Assembly: GCA_035549195.1 (NCBI GenBank) | Contig: DASZRK010000018.1 | Location: 1-64,000, forward strand | Source: a bacterium | Lineage (GTDB): Bacteria; Oederibacteriota; Muellerivitia; Muellerivitales; Muellerivitaceae | Length of the DNA stretch: 64,000 nucleotides | Reading direction: 5' to 3' | Shown here: positions 6,424 to 13,480 of the stretch, piece after piece | How the letters are laid out: each line of letters opens with the position of its first letter | Numbering within the stretch: the stretch's first letter is position 1 | Made by a program: the position numbers and the translations under genes | The notes under the pieces: generated by a model | Databases searched by the model: none | The model's input: the letters and a program-made list of their open reading frames with translations, nothing else | What the model was told of the DNA's origin: nothing

Positions 6424-9120
6424 TTGAAGCGAATCAAACCGATCCTCCTGGCGGTCGCCTTTCTGGCCTGCCTGGCCCCCAACTGGGCCATGGCGGGAGG
6501 ACTGCACTTGGGCATCATCCGGGCGATCAAGAGCGCCGTGGACCGGCTGGGGGACAAGCTGTTGACCCAGACGCCGGTCTTCACCGCCACCCCGACCTTC
6601 ACCCCCACCGAAACCCCGACGGAGACGACCACCTTCACCCCTTCCAACAGCCCCACGGACACGGCCACCGCCACGGCCACCGATACGGCCACGGATAGCG
6701 CCACGGCGACCCCGACGGATACGGCCACTTCGACGTCCACGGCCACCGCGACGAACACGGCCACTTCGAGCGCGACCTCCACGCCCACCTCGACCCCGAC
6801 CGTGACCATGACCTATACGGCGACGGACACGGCCACGGATACGGCCACTTCGAGCGCGACCTCCACGCCCACCTCGACCCCGACCGTGACCATGACCCAT
6901 ACGGCGACGGACACGCCCACGGATACGGCCACTTCGACCGCCACGTCGACGGCCACGGACACGCCGACCCCGACAGCGACCAGCACGGCCACCTCGACGG
7001 CCACGGACACGGCCACGGACACACCGACCTCGACGGCGACCAGCACGGCCACCGATACGGCGACGGCCACCCCGACATCCACTCCCACGGATACCCCCAC
7101 CGCTACCCCGACCCAGACCTCCGGCTGTGCCGGGGCCGGTTCCAGCGCAGGGGTGCTGATCACGAACAATAATGGTGGCGGTATCGCCGCCAAGGCGGCC
7201 AAGGTCCATTTGGACTACAACAGTTGGGTCAAACAGATCCGTTTTGTCGGGGATTCCTCCACCAATTGCGCCCTGGATGGGGCCCTTTACGCGGATGACG
7301 GGTCCGGCACCAAGCCCGGGGCCATGATCGTTCGGTCCACCTCGGGTAGCTTGGTCGGGGCCGTGACGCTGACCTTGGACATCCCGGATATGCTCCTGCC
7401 CCCCGGTGACTATTGGGTGGCCTATGCGACGCAAGCGTCCGGCACTTTCCCCATCCAATATCCGACCGCGCTCAATCCGACCGTGCGTCTGGGGACGACC
7501 CTACCCGCGAACGGGTCCGGGGCCACCCCGGATTCTTTCGGGATCCCGGCGGCGCTGGACTATTGCACCAGCGACGTGACCTTCACCCCCACCTTCACCT
7601 ATTCGCCCACCCCGACCCAGACCTCGGGCTGCGCCGGGTTCCCGGCGACCATCAACCATGGTCTCAGCGATGGCAGCGGGAACAATCCCATCGCCCTGGC
7701 CTCGCGGGTGGACCTAGGCGTCAACGCTTACGTCAAGCGGGTGCGCATCACGGGCAATTCCTCGGGCATCAATTGTTCGGTCAGGGCCGCGATCTATTCG
7801 GATAACGGTTCCGGCACGGCGCCGGTGAGCCTCTTGACCCTTTCCTCCGTCGCCAGCCTGACGGGGCCCACCACCGTGGTCTTGGATATCTCCGACATTT
7901 ACCTGCCGGCGGGGAGCTACTGGGTGGCTTATGAGTTCCAGGGCGGGACTTGGCCCTTCGACAGCACCAATTCGACCCCAACCTATTACATGGGGACGAC
8001 CTTCTCCCCGGTGGTCTCGGGCGGGTTCTCTTACCCCTTCAGCATGCCCTATATCCTGGATTTCTGCTCCAACGACTTCACGGCCACGCCCACGGGCACC
8101 CCGACCCAGACGGTCACCGACAGTCCCACCCAAACCCCCACCCGCACGGCGACATCCACCCCGACGGATACGGCGACCGCAAGTCCGACCCATACCCCCA
8201 CCTCCTCGCCCACGGATACCGCCACGGGCACCTCGACGAACACCATCACCCAGACTGCCACGGCGACGCCCAGCGGCACCCCCACCAGGACCTTCACGCC
8301 CACCTTCACCTTCACCCCGACGGCGACCAACACGGCGGTCTATCCTTGGTCGCTGAACATCGCCGGATCGGCGCCCAACACGATCCTGGATGTCAGCTAT
8401 GTCGCGGTGAACGGCTCCAGCCCGGTCACGGTCTATGTCAGCGGACCCAACGCCTTCCAAGTGCAGTATTACAACGGTTCCACCGGGGCTTACATCGGGA
8501 GCTGGCCCGACGGCCATAACGTGGAGGGGCTCGCGGTCAATTCGGCCGGGACCTCCATCTTCACCGCCGATGGATATGACGGAACGGGGGTCTCGATCGT
8601 GCGCACCGACCTGGTGGGCGGGAACCCCTTCGCCTGGAAGGTCACCGGTCTTGGGGGCGCCGCGGACCTGAAGGTGGACCCCTATACGGGCAACGTCTGG
8701 GTGGGCGGCGGCGCTTCGGTCTTTTGCTACGCGCCGACCGGCGGGAGCGCGCTCGTCAACTTCACCGTGTCCGGTTCGGTGGCGGCCTTCGCCTTTGACG
8801 CCAACTATGTCTATGTCTTCGATGGTGGCACCCTGGGCTGGTACAACAAATCCACCGGGAGCTTCGTCAATAACCAGGGCGTGAGCGGCTGGGACTACAT
8901 CACCAATGACGCCGCGGGCAATTTCCTGGTGTCCGACAGCGTCATTCCCGGGGTGCGCAAATTGAACCCCAGCCGGGTCCAGTTGACCCAGTGGGGAAGC
9001 GCCGGCTCGGGGAACGGCCAGTTCAACTATCCCACGGGCATCGCGGTGGACAGCGCCGGGAACGTCTATGTGGGAGATGCGGCCGGCACCAATCGCGTGG
9101 AGAAATTCGCCCCCTTCTGA
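6424..9120 (+). CDS. Thr/Pro-rich surface protein with two jelly-roll-like domains and a C-terminal propeller segment
   Basis: 898 residues from a TTG start just after the barrel gene; no good ATG is available before the signal peptide (LLAVAFLACLAPNWAMA). Order: signal peptide; short segment HLGIIRAIKSAVDRLG, which matches the equivalent segment of the 2379-4724 protein; a Thr/Ala/Pro/Ser/Asp stalk of about 180 residues; two copies of a GDYWVAY-type domain (about 235-385 and 400-540); a second Thr/Pro stalk; and a C-terminal NHL-like part (GNGQFNYPTGIAVDSAGNVY). The stalk DNA holds an 84-bp tandem duplication. It is likely exported and may be glycosylated, by inference from composition. Confidence 0.75.
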   Translation: MKRIKPILLAVAFLACLAPNWAMAGGLHLGIIRAIKSAVDRLGDKLLTQTPVFTATPTFTPTETPTETTTFTPSNSPTDTATATATDTATDSATATPTDTATSTSTATATNTATSSATSTPTSTPTVTMTYTATDTATDTATSSATSTPTSTPTVTMTHTATDTPTDTATSTATSTATDTPTPTATSTATSTATDTATDTPTSTATSTATDTATATPTSTPTDTPTATPTQTSGCAGAGSSAGVLITNNNGGGIAAKAAKVHLDYNSWVKQIRFVGDSSTNCALDGALYADDGSGTKPGAMIVRSTSGSLVGAVTLTLDIPDMLLPPGDYWVAYATQASGTFPIQYPTALNPTVRLGTTLPANGSGATPDSFGIPAALDYCTSDVTFTPTFTYSPTPTQTSGCAGFPATINHGLSDGSGNNPIALASRVDLGVNAYVKRVRITGNSSGINCSVRAAIYSDNGSGTAPVSLLTLSSVASLTGPTTVVLDISDIYLPAGSYWVAYEFQGGTWPFDSTNSTPTYYMGTTFSPVVSGGFSYPFSMPYILDFCSNDFTATPTGTPTQTVTDSPTQTPTRTATSTPTDTATASPTHTPTSSPTDTATGTSTNTITQTATATPSGTPTRTFTPTFTFTPTATNTAVYPWSLNIAGSAPNTILDVSYVAVNGSSPVTVYVSGPNAFQVQYYNGSTGAYIGSWPDGHNVEGLAVNSAGTSIFTADGYDGTGVSIVRTDLVGGNPFAWKVTGLGGAADLKVDPYTGNVWVGGGASVFCYAPTGGSALVNFTVSGSVAAFAFDANYVYVFDGGTLGWYNKSTGSFVNNQGVSGWDYITNDAAGNFLVSDSVIPGVRKLNPSRVQLTQWGSAGSGNGQFNYPTGIAVDSAGNVYVGDAAGTNRVEKFAPF
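6757..6924. repeat. 84-bp tandem repeat inside a Thr/Pro stalk
   Basis: 6757-6840 and 6841-6924 are nearly identical copies (one visible change in the latter part is CCTATACG against CCCATACG, another GGCC against GCCC). The unit is 28 codons, so gain or loss keeps the frame and changes only stalk length. It reflects recent slippage or recombination. Confidence 0.75.
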
Positions 9121-9585
9121 TCCCGCCCCCCGGCCCTTTCGGCCGGTTCCTCGATCTTTCCCTAAAAAAACCAGGAAAACGGTTTTCCCCAACGGGGAAG
9201 CCCCTTGTCACGGGTTTGGTCGTTGGGTGAAGTTGGTGTTCAAGGAATGACAGTGCTAGCCTATTGATAAGAAGAACGGCTTCCCGACAGAGGTCCTCTT
9301 CCAGCGCTTTTAGCCACTCCGATCCGTTCCATTGGTTTGCCCACCAAAAGTTCCATTCATCCCCGGTCTTCCGATCTTTTAGGTTTTCCCCTTCAAGGCG
9401 GTAGTCCGGGTTTTCGGCCCCTTCCTGGTCGCTTCAGGCGGGGACCGTTCCTTATTTTTTTCCCCCGGAATGATGGCCCCGTGACGAGGCAAGCCATCGT
9501 TCCTCTCCCGGTCACCCCGGGAACAACCCCCTCCTAGGCTGAAACCTAGCCCCTTGGTCGCATGACGTTCCGCGAGGAGGATGAG
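9121..9585. other. Intergenic region with two hairpins, no gene seen
   Basis: CCGGCC-CTTTC-GGCCGG at 9130-9146, ten bases after the stop codon, may end the preceding transcript although no clean T-run follows. TTCCCC-AAC-GGGGAA lies at 9185-9199. The rest shows no convincing reading frame, RNA gene or promoter. Confidence 0.5.
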
Positions 9586-9870
9586 ATGAAAAGACACAAA
9601 AAGGTCTCGTTGATGGTCTTGGCCCTGGTGTTGGCGGCCGCAATGCCCGCTTTGATCCTGGGGCAAACGGCCCCCACGGACAGTTCCACCGGTGGGGTCG
9701 ATGCGAAACCGACGCCTTCCCGCAAGGCGGATCCCACCCCGACCCCGGTCGTGGATAACCATCCATGCGAAGGAGGCTTCAAGGGTTTCAAGGGTGTGGA
9801 CCATTGGGATGGAACCTGCCACCTCCACCAGTTCGGATCGAACGACCGGGAGGGCTGCGGGCATGATTGA
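9586..9870 (+). CDS. Small secreted protein with Cys/His-rich tail
   Basis: 94 residues. The ATG at 9586 has a strong ribosome binding site (GAGGAGG at 9574-9580). A cleavable signal peptide (VSLMVLALVLAAAMPALILG) is followed by a Pro/Thr/Lys linker (KPTPSRKADPTPTP) and a compact tail with NHPCEGGFKGFKGVDHWDG and later CHLHQFG and CGHD. The three Cys and several His residues could bind a metal, but no family is recognised. A terminator follows closely. Confidence 0.6.
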   Translation: MKRHKKVSLMVLALVLAAAMPALILGQTAPTDSSTGGVDAKPTPSRKADPTPTPVVDNHPCEGGFKGFKGVDHWDGTCHLHQFGSNDREGCGHD

Positions 9871-9892
9871 GATGTGACGGTCGTTCGTTGGG

Positions 9893-9924
9893 AGCCGGTT
9901 CCCGGAGGGGGGCCGGCTTTTTTG
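9893..9924 (+). terminator. Rho-independent terminator
   Basis: AGCCGG (9893-9898), a 14-nt G-rich loop, CCGGCT (9913-9918), then a T-run to 9923. It ends the small secreted-protein gene. Confidence 0.75.
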
Positions 9925-10042
9925 TTTTGGGGATCTTTGGTCCGGGGAGGGGAACGGATGGCCCCGACCCAAAACCTGCGCTGGCTTTTTGGCGGCCTGG
10001 ATGGTATTGATGGGCATTCCGACTTCCCCCAAAGAGGTCCCC

Positions 10043-10489
10043 ATGACCGAAACCGAAGCCGAGAAGGTCCTATCGATCTTCGCCGGCCTGTTGAAGGAGC
10101 TCCAGACCACGGTCTTCCTGGTCAGCGGTGAGGTCGACGAGAGGCTCATCCTGCGCAAGACCCTCCCGGCCTATTTCGCGCTTTGTTCCTGGCCGACCGG
10201 CGCGGTCAGCGGTTTCTTCCCTTATTCCCTGGCTTTGGAGGGGGAAGCCATGGGATGCCGCCATTCCATCGGCATCACCCCGACCGACCTCTATGTCTGC
10301 CTGGCGGCGCCGGACCGGTCGGCCCTGCATAAGGCCCTGGACTGCATCCGCCGGACCAACGACCTGTTCCTCGCCCCCGAGGTGGAGGAGCCGCCCCGAC
10401 TGCAGGTCTGGCTCAAGGGCTATAACGAGCGGCTGGTGGAGATCGCCGATTACCAGGGCGAGGACCCGGCCCAGCTCGACCTGGATTAG
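10043..10489 (+). CDS. Conserved-looking hypothetical cytoplasmic protein
   Basis: 148 residues from the ATG at 10043, with GAGG at 10034-10037; the longer in-frame version begins at a non-ATG codon without a ribosome binding site. There is no signal peptide or membrane segment. It looks like a mixed alpha/beta single-domain protein (strands FFPYSLAL, HSIGITPTDLYVCLA; helices near both ends; acidic C-terminus). It stands alone between a terminator and the next gene. No family is recognised. Confidence 0.6.
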   Translation: MTETEAEKVLSIFAGLLKELQTTVFLVSGEVDERLILRKTLPAYFALCSWPTGAVSGFFPYSLALEGEAMGCRHSIGITPTDLYVCLAAPDRSALHKALDCIRRTNDLFLAPEVEEPPRLQVWLKGYNERLVEIADYQGEDPAQLDLD

Positions 10490-10630
10490 GCCCAGGGCGG
10501 TCCCGCCCGTTCCTTTCCCCGAAGTCCCCCGATCCATATGGATCCGGGACAAGTCCCGGCCCGAAAGATTTACCCCCGCGAAGGTCCGGATGGAATAAAA
10601 TTGGCCCACTTTTTTATCTGAAAGGTCCTT

Positions 10631-11284
10631 ATGAAACCCCTGGCAATCCTGATCTGCGCGATGCTCTTATCTTCCATCCTCTCGGCCCCGGTCGGGGCCG
10701 CGCCCAATAGGATCACCCCGGTCATCGACGACCAGGCCTTCGAGTCCAACTTCAAGAAGGGCGTCGAGGAGAGCGTGACGCTCAAGGATGGGCGGGTCGT
10801 GGACCTGCACGGCGACTTCACCTGGGATTACGCCCAACCCGGCCGCAAGCAAGAAGGGGAGGCGCCGGCCCCCGCGGCCCAGCCCGCCGGGGATCCCCGG
10901 ACCGCCGCGGAGGCGGTCGAGGTCTGGGACACCACCCTGGACAAGTCGGAAGTGAACGGGTCCGACGCGGTGCGGCTCTTCCTCCACTACCAGAACAACA
11001 GTTCCCGCAAGGTCGTGGGGGTTTCGGTCACGGTGAGGATCACCAACTCCTTCCACAAGCTCCTTTTCCAGTTCTCCCACGATGACGAGGTGTCGATCGA
11101 CCCCGGGGAGAAGATGCGCAACGACGCCTTCTTCGTTTGGAAGGACAATCCTTATATCAACGGGGAACCCTATGACCTGCTTTGGGAAAGCGCCAAGAAC
11201 GGCACCGCCCGGGTGTCCGTCCAGGTGCGCAAGGTGGTCTTCGACGACGGGACCGTGCTGACCAACGCGGCCCGCAAGAAGTAG
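10631..11284 (+). CDS. Secreted protein of unknown function, first gene of an envelope pair
   Basis: 217 residues with a signal peptide (LAILICAMLLSSILSAPVGA), then a linker rich in Ala/Pro (APAPAAQPAGD), then a beta-sandwich-like region (VRLFLHYQNNSSRKVVGVSV and DDEVSIDPGEKMRNDAFFVW). The strand pattern resembles extracytoplasmic Ig-like or FxLYD-like domains, but no family is certain. It is separated by 7 nt from the next gene on the same strand, so the two probably share a transcript. Confidence 0.6.
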   Translation: MKPLAILICAMLLSSILSAPVGAAPNRITPVIDDQAFESNFKKGVEESVTLKDGRVVDLHGDFTWDYAQPGRKQEGEAPAPAAQPAGDPRTAAEAVEVWDTTLDKSEVNGSDAVRLFLHYQNNSSRKVVGVSVTVRITNSFHKLLFQFSHDDEVSIDPGEKMRNDAFFVWKDNPYINGEPYDLLWESAKNGTARVSVQVRKVVFDDGTVLTNAARKK

Positions 11285-11291
11285 GCGGCCC

Positions 11292-12656
11292 ATGCGACCC
11301 TTTTCCCTGATGCGCGCCGGGTCCCTCCTGTTGCTCCTGACGCTGGGACCCTTCCTTCCCGCCGCCCGGGGGGCCACGCCCTCCCCGAACGGGCCCATCC
11401 AGGGATGGGGCACGGAGAAGTTCGACGGCCCGGACGACCTGCCGCGGGCCATCCAGGCCTCCCAGGACAAGGCCCGGCAGGACCTTTCGGCCAACATCCT
11501 CACCTACGTGAAGAACGTCACCATCGACAAGACGGTCGAGGAGAACGGCAAGACCCGCGAATTCTTCAAGCGCATCACCGTCACCCGGGTGGTCCAGCTC
11601 CTGCGGGAAGTGGACCTCTCCCGCCCCCAGGTGGACCAAGCGGACCACCTGGTCACCACCCAGGCCTCGGTCTCCCGCCCGGTGGCCCAGCGTATCATCC
11701 AGGACGCCCTGGCCAAGATCCGCCAGAAGGAAGCCGAATACAACGACAACATGGCCCGCTTGCGGATGCTCACCGACGGCGGCAAGTACTATTACAAAAA
11801 AAAGGTGGAGACGGTCGAGGACATGGACGACGTGGAGCACATGACCGCCGCGATGGAGGAGCTCAAGGAAGAGCTGATCCATGAGAAGCTCCGGGACATC
11901 CAGGACGTGCGCAACGCCATCACGACCCGCTTCCTGAAGGAGTTCCCCCGGGACGACAAGGTCACCTACCTGGCCTATATCGGCATCGACCAATACAAGG
12001 CCATCATCAACAACTACGACAAGGAAGTTTACGGACAGGTGAGCCCTTCCTATATCGGGGGGGCCTACAACAAGGAAGCGGACCCCTGGAACATGCCCAA
12101 CGTGGCCGAGGCGGTCCTGCCCGGCAAGGCCTTCTCCAACATCGGTTGGGGCTATCGTTGGCTCTATTACACGGGGGTCGATCCAGTGTTCGGCTGTTCC
12201 CTTTATGGCCGATATTCCTATGAGAAGGACATTTGGGGACTCAGCGCCAGTTTGGGGCTAGGCATTGACCTGGGGGGGAACCAGATCACGGCTAATAGCC
12301 CCTATAAGGACTTGGGCTGGGATACCTACGGCTTTCACATCCCTGTGGAGGTGGATGCCCACCTATACCTGCGCACCGTCAAATCGGACGCCCATATTCC
12401 CTTCCTGAAGGTCGGGTTGGTGGGAGAGTGGTCCGTCATCGATGCCAAGGACCCGGACTCCGGCAAAACCTACGATCTGGTCAGCGGCTTTTCGGGCGGG
12501 TTCGTCTTCGGCGGTGGATTTACCATTTTCCACAAGAGCGGTATGTTCCTGCAGACCATGGATTTCGGCCTGGATTGCCAATGGATCCCCAACGGCCTCT
12601 ATAATGAGGGTTCCCAATATGGGATCGGCTTCTTCTGCAATTGGGGGATCACCTGA
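11292..12656 (+). CDS. Periplasmic/outer-membrane protein with an LPP20-like N-terminal half
   Basis: 454 residues. A signal peptide (about 1-25) is followed by a helical and charged domain (AIQASQDKARQDLSANILTY) of the kind seen in LPP20/FlgT-N-like proteins. A long Lys/Glu-rich region (about 135-235) contains coiled-coil-like stretches. The C-terminal part (about 275-454) is rich in Gly and aromatic residues in alternating strands and could be a barrel or sandwich. A terminator at 12659 follows directly. Function unknown; envelope location inferred. Confidence 0.6.
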   Translation: MRPFSLMRAGSLLLLLTLGPFLPAARGATPSPNGPIQGWGTEKFDGPDDLPRAIQASQDKARQDLSANILTYVKNVTIDKTVEENGKTREFFKRITVTRVVQLLREVDLSRPQVDQADHLVTTQASVSRPVAQRIIQDALAKIRQKEAEYNDNMARLRMLTDGGKYYYKKKVETVEDMDDVEHMTAAMEELKEELIHEKLRDIQDVRNAITTRFLKEFPRDDKVTYLAYIGIDQYKAIINNYDKEVYGQVSPSYIGGAYNKEADPWNMPNVAEAVLPGKAFSNIGWGYRWLYYTGVDPVFGCSLYGRYSYEKDIWGLSASLGLGIDLGGNQITANSPYKDLGWDTYGFHIPVEVDAHLYLRTVKSDAHIPFLKVGLVGEWSVIDAKDPDSGKTYDLVSGFSGGFVFGGGFTIFHKSGMFLQTMDFGLDCQWIPNGLYNEGSQYGIGFFCNWGIT

Positions 12657-12658
12657 TC

Positions 12659-12682
12659 CCGGGCCCCAAGCCCGGTTTTTTT
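12659..12682 (+). terminator. Rho-independent terminator
   Basis: CCGGGC (12659-12664), loop CCCAA, GCCCGG (12670-12675), then seven T. It separates the preceding pair from the lipoprotein gene at 12719. Confidence 0.85.
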
Positions 12683-12718
12683 GTCCGTAAAAGTCGTTCC
12701 ATTCTCGAGGAGGCTACG

Positions 12719-13375
12719 ATGAAGAAGATCCTGATGGGTTTGTTGGCGGCGGGCCTGCTGGCGGCCGGTTGCGGCGGGAACAAGGCGGAAGTGAAGCCCG
12801 AGGCCCAGGTGGAAGGACCGGTCAAGCCGGCCTGGGTGGACAAGGGCGGCGTTTACATGGGCGACAAGGGCTCCATCGTCGAGGGTGTGGGCATCGCCGA
12901 TAAGGGACCGAACATCTCCCTGATGCGCGAGAAGGCGGACAGCCGGGCCCGGGCCGACCTGGCGGCGCAGCTCAAGGTGGCCGTCAAGAAGCTCACCTCC
13001 GACTACATGAGCGACCACAAGGACTATTTCGACCAGGCCAACACCGCGGGATCGGACGAGATGACCACGGTGGTGTCCAAGCAGGTGGTGGACCAGGTGC
13101 TGGTGGGAAGCCACATCGTGGACCGCTGGACCGACCCCGAGACCGGCGCCCTCTATGCCTTGGCCCGGATGGACATCGGCGACGGGCTCTATGACGCCTA
13201 TGAGGCCGCCTTGAAGCGGGCCCTGAAGAGCCAGCACAAGCTGGCGACCCAGCAGGACATGAAGGCCGCCATGGCCGATCTGGACAAGGAGGTCGCCGAC
13301 CAGCGCCAGCACGAGGACAAGATCATCGGGGCCAACCAGTCGGCGCCCGCGGTGGAAATGGGCTCGACCCGGTAG
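12719..13375 (+). CDS. LPP20-family lipoprotein
   Basis: 218 residues. The ATG at 12719 follows GAGGAGG (12707-12713) and starts a lipoprotein signal with lipobox LAAGC (Cys18). The body shows the LPP20 pattern: GSIVEGVGIADKG, then a helix with REKADSRARADLAAQ, then YALARMDIGDGLYDAYEAAL. LPP20-type proteins sit at the outer membrane and are often encoded near peptidoglycan-synthase activators; no such partner is seen here. Terminators on both sides make it monocistronic. Confidence 0.75.
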   Translation: MKKILMGLLAAGLLAAGCGGNKAEVKPEAQVEGPVKPAWVDKGGVYMGDKGSIVEGVGIADKGPNISLMREKADSRARADLAAQLKVAVKKLTSDYMSDHKDYFDQANTAGSDEMTTVVSKQVVDQVLVGSHIVDRWTDPETGALYALARMDIGDGLYDAYEAALKRALKSQHKLATQQDMKAAMADLDKEVADQRQHEDKIIGANQSAPAVEMGSTR

Positions 13376-13402
13376 GACGGACGGAACATCCCAGGACGCG
13401 AA

Positions 13403-13432
13403 AAGGCCGGGGGACCTCCCCGGCCTTTTTTA
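13403..13432 (+). terminator. Rho-independent terminator
   Basis: AAGGCCGGGG, loop GACCT, CCCCGGCC followed by a T-run. It ends the LPP20 lipoprotein transcript and argues against the longer GH43 start at 13433. Confidence 0.85.
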
Positions 13433-13480
13433 TTGGCCGAGCGGAGGTTTTCGGAACGATCCACCTCGTTGGAAGTTAGA

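Noticed and set aside
6580-7115. Regular repeats considered as a CRISPR array
   Set aside because: The repeats are in-frame, of unequal length and code for the stalk; there are no unique spacers and no cas genes.
5893-7458. Long minus-strand frame of 521 codons opposite the stalk gene
   Set aside because: It is a Gly/Arg-rich shadow of the Thr/Pro-coding repeats, with no ribosome binding site and no domain; the plus-strand gene has a signal peptide and recognisable domains.
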